Source of the DNA: Acidimicrobiaceae bacterium
Lineage (GTDB): Bacteria; Actinomycetota; Acidimicrobiia; Acidimicrobiales; RAAP-2
Assembly: GCA_003135595.1 (NCBI GenBank)
Contig: PLCI01000003.1
Location: 1-5,518 of the forward strand
Direction: 5' to 3'
DNA: 5,518 nucleotides
Below the pieces are notes generated by a model. It saw only the letters and a list, made by a program, of their open reading frames with translations, was not told the DNA's origin and made no database searches. Numbering within the stretch: the first letter of the stretch is position 1; each line of letters opens with the position of its first letter. This document shows positions 1-5,518 of this stretch, one piece after another. Position numbers and translations under genes: made by a program.

Positions 1-870
1 GCACTGGCCGCTCGCGCCTTCGAAGGCGCGGCAGCGATGCGACTCGCCCACCTGCCGCTCACGAAGGAGCGCGCCCTGACCGAGCAGCTCATCGCGCTCG
101 CGGTGGAGACCGGGCAGCCCGCGGCGCGCGCGCTCGAGGTAGCGGTCCTTCCGGTCACGCTGCGCGTGCTCGGCCGATTCGAGCTTGCCCGCGGCGGCAG
201 GGCGGTTCGCATCTCGTCGGGACAGGGCGCACAGCTCGTGAAGCTCGTCGCGGTCAGCGCTGGGCGACTCCCCGCGGAGCGAGCGATCGAGGCGCTGTGG
301 CCCGAGGTGGACCTCGACGCGGGCCGCAACCGGCTCCGCACCGTGCTCAACCGGCTCCGCACCGAGGCCGGCGAGGTCATCGTCCGCGACGGCGAGACGC
401 TTGCGCTCGACGAGGCGATCGCGGTCGACCTCGCGCAGTTCGACCAAGAGTCGCGGCGAGCGCTCGCGCTCGGGCGCTCCGAGCCCACGCACGCCGTGGC
501 GCTCGCGAGGTCGGCGATCGCCAAGTACCGCGGCGACCTGCTGCCTGACGACCCCTACGAGGAGTGGACCGAGCCCGCGCGCCAGCACGCGCGCCGCGTG
601 GCGCTCGAGCTGCTCGAGCTCTGCGCCGACGTCGCGATGGCCCGCGGCGACCTCGACGAGACGAGCTGGGCGGTCGAGCGCGCGATCGACCTCGTCCCTG
701 ACGACGATCGCTGGTACCTGCGGGCCGCCGAGACCCTCGCGGCGCGCGGCAGCCGCGGCGCCGCGGTCTCGGTGCTGCGCCGGGCCCGCCGCGAGCTGTC
801 CCGCCAGGGCCTCGACGAGCCCGAGCGGCTCGTCGCCCTCGAGCGCGAGCTCTCCGGCGCGGTCTCCTAG
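1..870 (+). CDS. BTAD/SARP-like transcriptional regulator, C-terminal part (5' end outside window)
   Basis: Probable transcription factor. Residues below are numbered from the ATG at base 37. Residues 41-110 look like an OmpR/SARP-type winged helix: an opening strand LRVLGRFEL, then a helix ending ALWPE, then a recognition-helix-like stretch NRLRTVLNRLR. Residues 130-277 resemble a bacterial transcriptional activation domain, with the typical signature YRGDLLPDDPYEEW (164-177) followed by TPR-like helical pairs. The frame is open from base 1 (reading ALAARAFEGAAA before that ATG), so I annotate it as 5'-partial. Those residues read like the end of a helical repeat domain, which would fit a large MalT-like/STAND ATPase regulator with its DNA-binding part at the C-terminus. 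The alternative is a short 277-residue protein starting at 37 with a weak GAAGG ribosome site at 22-26. The stop is TAG at 868-870. It is convergent with lysS, so the target genes cannot be inferred. The family call is fairly sure; the full architecture is inference. Confidence 0.8.
   Translation, partial: ALAARAFEGAAAMRLAHLPLTKERALTEQLIALAVETGQPAARALEVAVLPVTLRVLGRFELARGGRAVRISSGQGAQLVKLVAVSAGRLPAERAIEALWPEVDLDAGRNRLRTVLNRLRTEAGEVIVRDGETLALDEAIAVDLAQFDQESRRALALGRSEPTHAVALARSAIAKYRGDLLPDDPYEEWTEPARQHARRVALELLELCADVAMARGDLDETSWAVERAIDLVPDDDRWYLRAAETLAARGSRGAAVSVLRRARRELSRQGLDEPERLVALERELSGAVS
13..30. repeat. 18-bp perfect palindrome
   Basis: The sequence CGCGCCTTCGAAGGCGCG equals its own reverse complement over all 18 bases. 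It lies 6 nt before the ATG at 37. If the regulator gene runs in from the left, the palindrome is internal coding sequence (reading RAFEGA) and probably fortuitous. If the gene starts at 37, it would be a dyad in the leader, overlapping the putative ribosome site, and a possible operator or RNA hairpin (7-bp stem, TCGA loop). The perfect symmetry is seen directly; any function is speculation. Confidence 0.5.
328..364 (+). repeat. Tandem 16-bp direct repeat in the recognition-helix region
   Basis: The 16-mer AACCGGCTCCGCACCG occurs at 328-343 and again, identical, at 349-364, a 21-base (7-codon) period. It encodes two copies of NRLRT in the predicted recognition helix of the winged-helix domain. 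Related BTAD proteins usually carry similar but non-identical arginine-rich turns here, so the protein pattern is normal. The identical codon choice in both copies is what stands out. Confidence 0.6.
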
Positions 871-884
871 AGGCCGGCGACGAT

Positions 885-899
885 CGAGCCGGGCGCTCG
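885..899. terminator. Weak hairpin in the convergent gap, possible bidirectional terminator
   Basis: The 31-nt gap between the two convergent stop codons (871-901) contains CGAGC (885-889) and its complement GCTCG (895-899) around a 5-nt loop. It has no T-run on either side, so it is not a classical intrinsic terminator. Its position between two gene ends is the main support. Rho-dependent termination is equally possible. Confidence 0.25.
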
Positions 900-901
900 G
901 A

Positions 902-2305
902 CTAGTCGGTCCTCGGCTTGAGAGTCGGGAACGGGACGACCTCGCGGATGTTGGCGACGTCCGCCACGATCATCGCGAGCCGGTCGATGCCGACCCCGAG
1001 CCCCGCGGTCGGAGGGAGCCCGTACTCGAGCGCGACGACGAAGTCCTCGTCGAGCTCGAACGCCTCGTCGTCGCCCATCGCGCGCGCCTGGGACTGCATC
1101 TCGAAGCGCTTGCGCTGCTCGTCGGGATCAGTCAGCTCGGAGAAGCCGTTCGCGAGCTCGCGCTGGACGCAGAACGCCTCGAAGCGTTCGGTGAGCAGGT
1201 CGTCGCCTCGCAACCGCCGCGCGAGCGGCGAGACCTCGAGCGGGTACTCGGTGACGAACACCGGATCCCAGATCTCGGCCTCGACCACCGCGTCGAACAG
1301 CGCCATCAGCAGCTTGCCCGAGCCGGCAGCCGCCGGAGCGGCGCCACCGGCCTCATCGAGCAGCGATCGCAGCCGCTGCTCGTCGGTGTGGACCGAGACC
1401 TCGGTGCCGAGGCGCTCGGACACGAGCTCGGCCATGGTGCGCCGCGGCCACGGTGCGGCCATGTCGAGGGGACGGCCCTGGTAGTCGATCGACGTCGTGC
1501 CGCACACGTCCGTGACGCAGCCGCTGATCAGCTCCTCGGTGAGCGTCATCATGTCCTTGTAGTCGAGGTACGCCGCGTAGACCTCGACGGTCGTGAACTC
1601 GGGGTTGTGCTTTGGGCTGATCCCCTCGTTGCGGAACAGCCGACCGAGCTCGAAGACGCGCTCGTAGCCGCCGACGACCAGGCGCTTGAGCCACAGCTCA
1701 GGCGCGACGCGCAGGGTGAAGTCGGCGTCGAGGGCGTTGTGGTGCGTCGAGAAGGGCAGCGCGCCGCCCGAGTGGACCGCGTTCAGGATCGGCGTCTCGA
1801 CCTCCACGAAGCCCTGCGCCCACAGCCGCTCGCGCACCGCGCGGGCCAGCGCGAAGCGCTTCGACAAGGCGACGCGCGCGTCTGGGTTCGCCCACAGGTC
1901 CGCCTCTCGGCGGCGGTATCGCAGGTCCGGGTCGGTGATGCCCACCCACTTGTCACCGAAGCCGTGGCGTGTCTCGGCGAGCAGCACCCAGTCGGCGACC
2001 TTGACGGACAGCTCGCCGCGGCGTGTGCGCATGACCTCGCCCGTCGCACCGACCCAGTCGCCGATGCGCAGCTTGCCGAAGCGCTCGAACTCCTCGGTGT
2101 CGGCCTCCGAGGCGAACAGCTGGACCTCGCCCGTCGAGTCGCGCAGCGTCGCGAAGGCGAGCTTGCCCTGGGGTCGCACGAGCATGACGCGCCCCGCGAC
2201 GGCGACCACGGCGCCCGAGCTCGCGCCCTGGTCGAGTGCCTCGAAGCGCTCGCGGACGTCGGCCGCGAACGCGGTGTGCGAGAAGGCGTAGGGGGTCTCG
2301 GTCAT
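902..2305 (-). CDS. lysS: Lysyl-tRNA synthetase, class II
   Basis: Cytoplasmic enzyme that activates lysine with ATP and loads it onto tRNA-Lys. The protein is 467 residues, slightly short for bacterial LysRS (about 500) because of a short N-terminus. Residues 33-110 form the anticodon-binding OB fold (VAGRVMLVR, GKLAFATLRD). The class II catalytic core follows: motif 1 around GFVEVETPILN (165-175), motif 2 FRNEGIS with Arg225 and Glu227, HNPEFT (233-238), the lysine-recognition segment QRELANGFSEL (381-391), and motif 3 GLGVGIDR (435-442) near the C-terminus. The ATG at 2305 overlaps the coaX stop as ATGA, with a weak GGCGG six bases upstream. The open frame continues upstream to 2839, but that part is arginine-rich shadow of coaX. 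Two oddities: READL stands where most LysRS have RYLDL, and GGALPF where most have GGAxARPF. The identity is firm; these look like lineage changes, but substrate preference was not tested. Confidence 0.97.
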   Translation of the reverse strand: MTETPYAFSHTAFAADVRERFEALDQGASSGAVVAVAGRVMLVRPQGKLAFATLRDSTGEVQLFASEADTEEFERFGKLRIGDWVGATGEVMRTRRGELSVKVADWVLLAETRHGFGDKWVGITDPDLRYRRREADLWANPDARVALSKRFALARAVRERLWAQGFVEVETPILNAVHSGGALPFSTHHNALDADFTLRVAPELWLKRLVVGGYERVFELGRLFRNEGISPKHNPEFTTVEVYAAYLDYKDMMTLTEELISGCVTDVCGTTSIDYQGRPLDMAAPWPRRTMAELVSERLGTEVSVHTDEQRLRSLLDEAGGAAPAAAGSGKLLMALFDAVVEAEIWDPVFVTEYPLEVSPLARRLRGDDLLTERFEAFCVQRELANGFSELTDPDEQRKRFEMQSQARAMGDDEAFELDEDFVVALEYGLPPTAGLGVGIDRLAMIVADVANIREVVPFPTLKPRTD

Positions 2306-2316
2306 GCCGCACCGCC
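2302..2316 (-). promoter_or_regulatory. lysS start signals: weak SD plus ATGA stop/start overlap
   Basis: On the minus strand the coaX stop TGA (2304-2302) shares bases with the lysS ATG (2305-2303), giving ATGA. A weak Shine-Dalgarno-like GGCGG lies at 2316-2312, six bases before the ATG. The arrangement suggests lysS translation depends on ribosomes finishing coaX. It also fixes the lysS start against the much longer open frame upstream. Confidence 0.7.
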
Positions 2317-3147
2317 GTTGCGCTCGTAGACGAGCCGGAGCCCGTGCAGCGTGAGCCATGGCTCGACGAAGTCGGTCGATGTCGTATACGGGGCGATCAG
2401 CGCGGAGAGCCCGCCCGTGAGCACGATCGTCGACTCCCCGAGACTCTGCTCGAAGCGCTCGCACATCCCGTCGACCTGGGCCGCGAAGCCGTAGAGCACG
2501 CCGGACTGGATCGCCTCCTCGGTCGACTGGCCGATGACCGTGCGGGGCTCGACGAGCTCGACCGCGCGAAGGGCGGCGGCGTGCGCGTACAGCGCGTCGA
2601 GGGAGATCGCGACCCCCGGGACGATCGCGCCGCCCAGGTACTCGCCCTCCGTCGAGATCGCGTCGAAGGTCGTCGCGGTGCCGAGGTCCACGACGACGCA
2701 CGGGCCGCCGTAGAGGTCGTAGGCACCGACCGCGTTCGCGATCCGGTCGGCGCCCACCTCCTTCGGGTTGGCGTAGCGGATCGGCATGCCGGACTTGGTG
2801 CCGGGGCCGAGCACCACGCAGTGGGCTGAAGGGAGCCACCTCGTCACCATGCGACGCAGCTGGCCCGTCACCTCGGGGACCGAGGAGCTGATCGCGACGC
2901 CCGTGACGGTCGCCACGAGGTCGAGCCCCTCGAGGTCGAGGAGCTGGGTGATGACGACGGCGTACTCGTCGGTGGTGCGAGACGAGGCCGTGGAGAGTCG
3001 CCAGTGATACACGAGCCCCCGGGCGGACTCGCCCTCCGAGGCGACTGCCGCGCCCGCACCCCGCCCGTCCGGCGAGGCGTCGCCGTCGCGGGCGTAGAGG
3101 CCCACGACGGTCTCGGTGTTGCCGACGTCGATCGCGAGCAGCATCAC
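2302..3147 (-). CDS. coaX: Type III pantothenate kinase
   Basis: Phosphorylates pantothenate to 4'-phosphopantothenate with ATP, the first committed step of CoA synthesis, in the cytoplasm. The protein is 281 residues with the ASKHA-fold motifs of CoaX: DVGNTET (7-13, phosphate binding), NPKEVGADR (127-135), VVDLGTATTFD (152-162), LGGAIVPG (171-178), and TGG (244-246), ending WLTLHGLRLVYERN. CoaX enzymes generally need a monovalent cation, and known members are not feedback-inhibited by CoA. It is longer than the usual 255-260 residues because of a Gly/Ala/Ser/Glu-rich insertion at about 20-44, between the first strand and the YHWRLST motif. The start is GTG at 3147, eight bases after GAGGG; the ATG at 3144 is an equally reasonable start and would remove one residue. 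The gene begins 4 nt after the nadC stop and its own stop overlaps lysS. The family call is firm. Confidence 0.95.
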   Translation of the reverse strand: MMLLAIDVGNTETVVGLYARDGDASPDGRGAGAAVASEGESARGLVYHWRLSTASSRTTDEYAVVITQLLDLEGLDLVATVTGVAISSSVPEVTGQLRRMVTRWLPSAHCVVLGPGTKSGMPIRYANPKEVGADRIANAVGAYDLYGGPCVVVDLGTATTFDAISTEGEYLGGAIVPGVAISLDALYAHAAALRAVELVEPRTVIGQSTEEAIQSGVLYGFAAQVDGMCERFEQSLGESTIVLTGGLSALIAPYTTSTDFVEPWLTLHGLRLVYERNGGAA

Positions 3148-3151
3148 GACA

Positions 3152-4009
3152 TCATCCCTCGTGCAGGTCGAGGCCCATGTCGAGGACGCGGACGCTGTGC
3201 GTGAGGGCGCCCGAGCTCACGGCGTCGACGCCGGCTGCGGCGAACGCCGGCGCGGTTGCCACGGTGATGCCCCCCGATGCCTCGATGAACGTCACCGGCC
3301 GCGTCGCCCGGATCCGAGCGACGCATGCCGCGACGCGGCCCGGCGCCATGTTGTCCAGCAGCACCGCGGTCGCGCCCGCGGCGATCGCCTCATCGACCTG
3401 GTCCTCGGTGTCGCACTCGACCTGCACCCGCGTCGACGGGTACCGGCGGACCGCGTCGCGCACCGCGTCGGCGATCGAGATGACGCCCAGGTGGTTGTCC
3501 TTCAGCAACACCGCGTCGGAGAGCGACGCTCGGTGATTGGTGCCGCCACCGGCACGCACCGCTGCCTTCTCCAGGGCACGCAGACCCGGTGTCGTCTTGC
3601 GCGTGTCGAGCACGGCAACGTCCTCGGCGACGGCGTGCACGGCGTCCACCAGCGCGCGGGTCGCCGTCGCGATGCCCGAGAGGTGGCACAAGAAGTTGAG
3701 TGCGGTGCGCTCGGCCGCGACGATCGACCGCATCGAGCCCGAGATCGTCGCGATCACGTCACCGGCGGCGACGCGGTCGCCGTCGTGCCGGCGGAAGTCG
3801 ACCTGGAGCGCCGCGTCGACCATTCGAAACGCGGCGAGGGCGCACGACTCTCCGGCGAGGACGCCGTCGTCGCGCGTCACGATGTCGGCGCTCGCGACGA
3901 CCGCGGCGTCGATCAGGGCCCCGGTGAGGTCGCCGGACGGACCCAGGTCCTCGTCCAGCGCGACACGGACCGCGCGCTCGACCTCGGCGGGGGGCGGGCC
4001 GGCGGTCAC
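3152..4009 (-). CDS. nadC: Nicotinate-nucleotide pyrophosphorylase (quinolinate phosphoribosyltransferase)
   Basis: Converts quinolinate and PRPP to nicotinate mononucleotide, CO2 and pyrophosphate, the step where de novo NAD synthesis joins the salvage route. I chose the GTG at 4009, which forms GTGA with the nadB stop and gives 285 residues, the usual length. A longer reading from GTG at 4042 would add 11 residues and overlap nadB by 37 nt. Numbered from 4009, the protein shows EDLGPSGDLT (20-29), the AERTALNFL helix (99-107), the active-site stretch DTRKTTPG (135-142), GGGTNHR (154-160), KDNH (170-173), acidic residues Glu198 and Asp219, EASGG (243-247) and the phosphate-binding SSGALTHS (265-272). 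These give the Arg/Lys/His pocket and acidic pair of the family's alpha/beta barrel. No deleterious change is seen. Neither start has a strong ribosome site, which fits coupling to nadB. Confidence 0.96.
   Translation of the reverse strand: MTAGPPPAEVERAVRVALDEDLGPSGDLTGALIDAAVVASADIVTRDDGVLAGESCALAAFRMVDAALQVDFRRHDGDRVAAGDVIATISGSMRSIVAAERTALNFLCHLSGIATATRALVDAVHAVAEDVAVLDTRKTTPGLRALEKAAVRAGGGTNHRASLSDAVLLKDNHLGVISIADAVRDAVRRYPSTRVQVECDTEDQVDEAIAAGATAVLLDNMAPGRVAACVARIRATRPVTFIEASGGITVATAPAFAAAGVDAVSSGALTHSVRVLDMGLDLHEG
3155..3160 (-). promoter_or_regulatory. coaX: coaX ribosome binding site
   Basis: GAGGGA on the minus strand lies within the last codons of nadC, 7 nt before the GTG at 3147 and 10 nt before the ATG at 3144. 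It is the best Shine-Dalgarno match among the internal junctions of this array. Spacing slightly favours GTG and codon strength favours ATG. Confidence 0.6.
4006..4009 (-). promoter_or_regulatory. nadB/nadC GTGA stop-start overlap
   Basis: The nadB stop TGA (4008-4006) overlaps an in-frame GTG of nadC (4009-4007). This mirrors the ATGA at the coaX/lysS junction and supports the shorter nadC start with termination-reinitiation. No purine-rich ribosome site precedes it. The upstream GTG at 4042 lacks one too. Confidence 0.6.
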
Positions 4010-5518
4010 CGCGTCGCCGTCAGGACAAGTCGTCGCTTCCACTCGTCGAGTGCGAGGGGGAACTCCGCTCGCACGTGACAGCCCCGTGACTCGGATCGGC
4101 GCAGGGCTGCGGTCAAGAGCGCCTCTGCGCAGGTGACCAGGTTGGCGAGCTCGGCAGCCGCGGGGTCGTCACCGGTCGCGGCGCCGCTGGCCGCCGCCAC
4201 CGCGGCGCGCGCCGAGTGCAGGCTCGCCGCGGAGCGCACCACGCCGGCACCCCGGGTCATCGCGCGCTGGAGCCCGTGTCGTGCCTCGGTGACGTCCTTT
4301 TGGGAACCTGCGTGCGAGGTGTCGATCGAGGCGACGTGTATCGGGAGCATCGGGATGCCGCCTGGCTGGCCCAGCAGCGCCCGCATCGCGCCCGTCGGCG
4401 AGGGACCACGCTTGCCCGACTCGATGCCGTCGGTCACCCGTGCCGCGAAGACCATCCCCTCGAGCAGCGAGTTGGACGCGAGGCGGTTCGCGCCGTGCAC
4501 GCCCGTGCAGGCGACCTCACCAACGGCGAAGAGCCCCTCCATCGCGGTCGCGCCATCGAGGTCGGTGACGATGCCGCCAGCCAGGTGGTGCGCGGCCGGT
4601 GCGATGGGCAGCCAGTCCGAGGAAGGGTCGAGACCGGCCTGCGCGAGGCTCGCAGAGAGCGTGGGGAACCGCGCGGCGAACTCCTCGAGACCCGTGGCGT
4701 CCAGCCACAGGTGCGAGACGTCGTCGCGCGCCATCTCGGCTGCCATCGCCCGGCTCACGACCGCTCGGGAGGCGAGTTCGTCGACGAAGCGGTCGCCCGA
4801 CGCGTTGCGCAGGAGCGCCCCGTGCCCTCGGAGGGCCTCGGAGAGCAAGGGGCGCGGCATCGCGGGGTGGTGCAGCGCGGTCGGGTGGAACTGCATGAAC
4901 TCGACGTCGGCGACCGGCACGCCGGCTCGCAGCGCGATCGCGAGGCCGTCGCCGGTCGCCGCGTGAGGATTGGTCGTCACCTCGAAGAGCTGGCCCGCGC
5001 CGCCGGTCGCCAGCACGACGGCACCGGCGCGAATTCGCCACGGCCGGTTGCGCTGACGATCGACCCCGGCGGCGCCGGCGATCACATCACCGTCGGAGAG
5101 GAGTTCGAGGGCGGGATGATGATCGAGGATCCTGACGCCGGCCCGACGCACACGGCGGCGCATGAAGTGCATGTAGTCCGGGCCCCGCAGGTTGGCGAGG
5201 TAGGGCTTGCCGGTCTCGTCATTGGGAAACGGGTAGCCCCAGGCCGCCAGCGCGTGGAGCTTCTCCCACGCGGTATCGAGCGTGCGGTGCGCCCAGCGCG
5301 GGTCGGCAAGGCCGTGGGTGAGGGCAAGGCGCCGGTCGATCGCGGCACGGCGCTGGTCGCCCGGCGGCACAAACCAGGTTCCGGTGTTGGAGGGCGCCGT
5401 GGCGCCGCTGGTGCCGAGGTATCCCTTGTCGACGAGCACGATTCGGGCGCCGGCCGCCGCGGCCTCAACCGCTGCCCAGGCGGCCGCAGGACCGCCGCCG
5501 ATCACCAGCACATCGGCC
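4006..5518 (-). CDS. nadB: L-aspartate oxidase-like FAD flavoprotein (N-terminus outside window)
   Basis: Probably oxidises L-aspartate to iminoaspartate for NadA, using FAD, in the cytoplasm. Numbering is from the GTG at 5511. The frame stays open to the edge (preceding residues Ala-Asp), so the true start is outside. The FAD nucleotide-binding motif is VIGGGPAA (3-10) with the acidic VLVDK end (25-29). From about 163 on it matches NadB well: VVLATGGAGQLF, TGDGLAIALRAG, EFMQFHPTAL (His209), LLSEALRG, IAPAAHH (His308), LFAVGEVACTGVHGANRLASNSLLEG (327-352, Arg343, split by no gap), and a C-terminal helical domain ending SESRGCHVRAEFP. The N-terminal third is unusual: the NadB GGHS substrate motif is replaced by LRGPDYMHFMRRR (108-120), and about six residues are missing before the conserved Arg249. 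Position next to nadC argues for NadB. The alternative is a related fumarate-reductase/NadB-superfamily oxidoreductase with another substrate. Confidence 0.85.
   Translation of the reverse strand, partial: ADVLVIGGGPAAAWAAVEAAAAGARIVLVDKGYLGTSGATAPSNTGTWFVPPGDQRRAAIDRRLALTHGLADPRWAHRTLDTAWEKLHALAAWGYPFPNDETGKPYLANLRGPDYMHFMRRRVRRAGVRILDHHPALELLSDGDVIAGAAGVDRQRNRPWRIRAGAVVLATGGAGQLFEVTTNPHAATGDGLAIALRAGVPVADVEFMQFHPTALHHPAMPRPLLSEALRGHGALLRNASGDRFVDELASRAVVSRAMAAEMARDDVSHLWLDATGLEEFAARFPTLSASLAQAGLDPSSDWLPIAPAAHHLAGGIVTDLDGATAMEGLFAVGEVACTGVHGANRLASNSLLEGMVFAARVTDGIESGKRGPSPTGAMRALLGQPGGIPMLPIHVASIDTSHAGSQKDVTEARHGLQRAMTRGAGVVRSAASLHSARAAVAAASGAATGDDPAAAELANLVTCAEALLTAALRRSESRGCHVRAEFPLALDEWKRRLVLTATR

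Larger units (their letters stand above)
902..5518 (-). other. Predicted nadB-nadC-coaX-lysS transcription unit (5' end outside window)
   Basis: Four genes on the minus strand follow one another with no room for internal promoters. The nadB and nadC genes overlap (4 nt with the preferred nadC start), nadC and coaX are 4 nt apart, and coaX and lysS overlap by 4 nt. This implies one polycistronic mRNA with translational coupling. The promoter lies past base 5518. Actinobacteria commonly cluster nad genes together and coaX near lysS; here both pairs are fused into one array. Co-transcription is inferred from spacing alone. Confidence 0.85.

Noticed and set aside
901..906. ACTAGT palindrome at the lysS stop codon
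   Set aside because: The palindromic core is 8 bp (GACTAGTC, 900-907), too short to be meaningful, and there is no partner element or T-run.
401..2329. A plus-strand open frame of 642 codons running from inside the regulator across the lysS region
   Set aside because: It overlaps the well-conserved regulator and runs antisense to lysS. Its translation is low-complexity Arg/Ser/Ala then Glu/Leu/Asp-rich with no recognisable domain, as expected for a GC-rich shadow frame.
2306..2839. In-frame N-terminal extension of lysS by 178 codons
   Set aside because: It is Arg/Gly/Asp-rich shadow sequence overlapping conserved coaX coding. LysS has a good ATG at 2305 in an ATGA overlap.
3116..4078. A 320-codon plus-strand open frame opposite nadC
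   Set aside because: It is fully antisense to nadC, whose motifs are intact, and its arginine/aspartate-rich translation resembles no family.
4133..4966. A 277-codon plus-strand open frame opposite nadB
   Set aside because: It is antisense to the strongly conserved C-terminal part of NadB. It is Ser/Ala/Arg-rich with no domain.
1..5518. Possible tRNA-Lys, T-box, riboswitch, CRISPR or mobile element
   Set aside because: Coding sequence fills nearly everything and the only gap is 31 nt. I saw no spaced repeats, transposase motifs or tRNA-like folds. The leader of the nad operon, where a riboswitch or operator would be, is outside the window.

Overview
The window is a very GC-rich stretch of bacterial chromosome that looks actinobacterial. 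The evidence is strong G/C bias at third codon positions, GTG starts, stop/start overlaps, a BTAD-type regulator (a family typical of Actinomycetota), and nad, coaX and lysS genes packed into one unit. I cannot place it below phylum level with confidence. No tRNA, rRNA, CRISPR array, insertion sequence or phage gene is visible, and coding density is close to 100 percent.

Left arm (1-870, plus strand): the 3' part of a transcriptional regulator carrying a winged-helix DNA-binding domain and a BTAD/TPR-like helical domain. The frame is open to the left edge, so the gene probably starts outside the window and may be the C-terminus of a large multidomain regulator. It converges on the lysS gene across a 31-nt gap that holds only a weak hairpin.

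Right arm (902-5518, minus strand): four genes read right to left in a tight, apparently co-transcribed array, nadB (5' end outside the window), nadC, coaX and lysS. The nadB/nadC junction can be read as a GTGA overlap, nadC/coaX is separated by 4 nt, and coaX/lysS overlap as ATGA. NadB (L-aspartate oxidase) and NadC (quinolinate phosphoribosyltransferase) are the first and third steps of de novo NAD synthesis from aspartate. NadA (quinolinate synthase), the middle step, is not in the window and may lie just upstream. CoaX (type III pantothenate kinase) starts CoA synthesis from pantothenate. LysS charges tRNA-Lys. The unit therefore joins two nucleotide-cofactor pathways to a translation housekeeping gene. 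Its promoter must lie beyond position 5518.

I see no undescribed system here. The points most worth checking are protein-level oddities. The nadB product has a canonical NadB C-terminal two-thirds, but its N-terminal third lacks the usual NadB GGHS-type substrate motif and resembles a different branch of FAD-dependent oxidoreductases. CoaX has an extra hydrophilic loop of roughly 25 residues. LysS departs from the family consensus in two otherwise conserved motifs.
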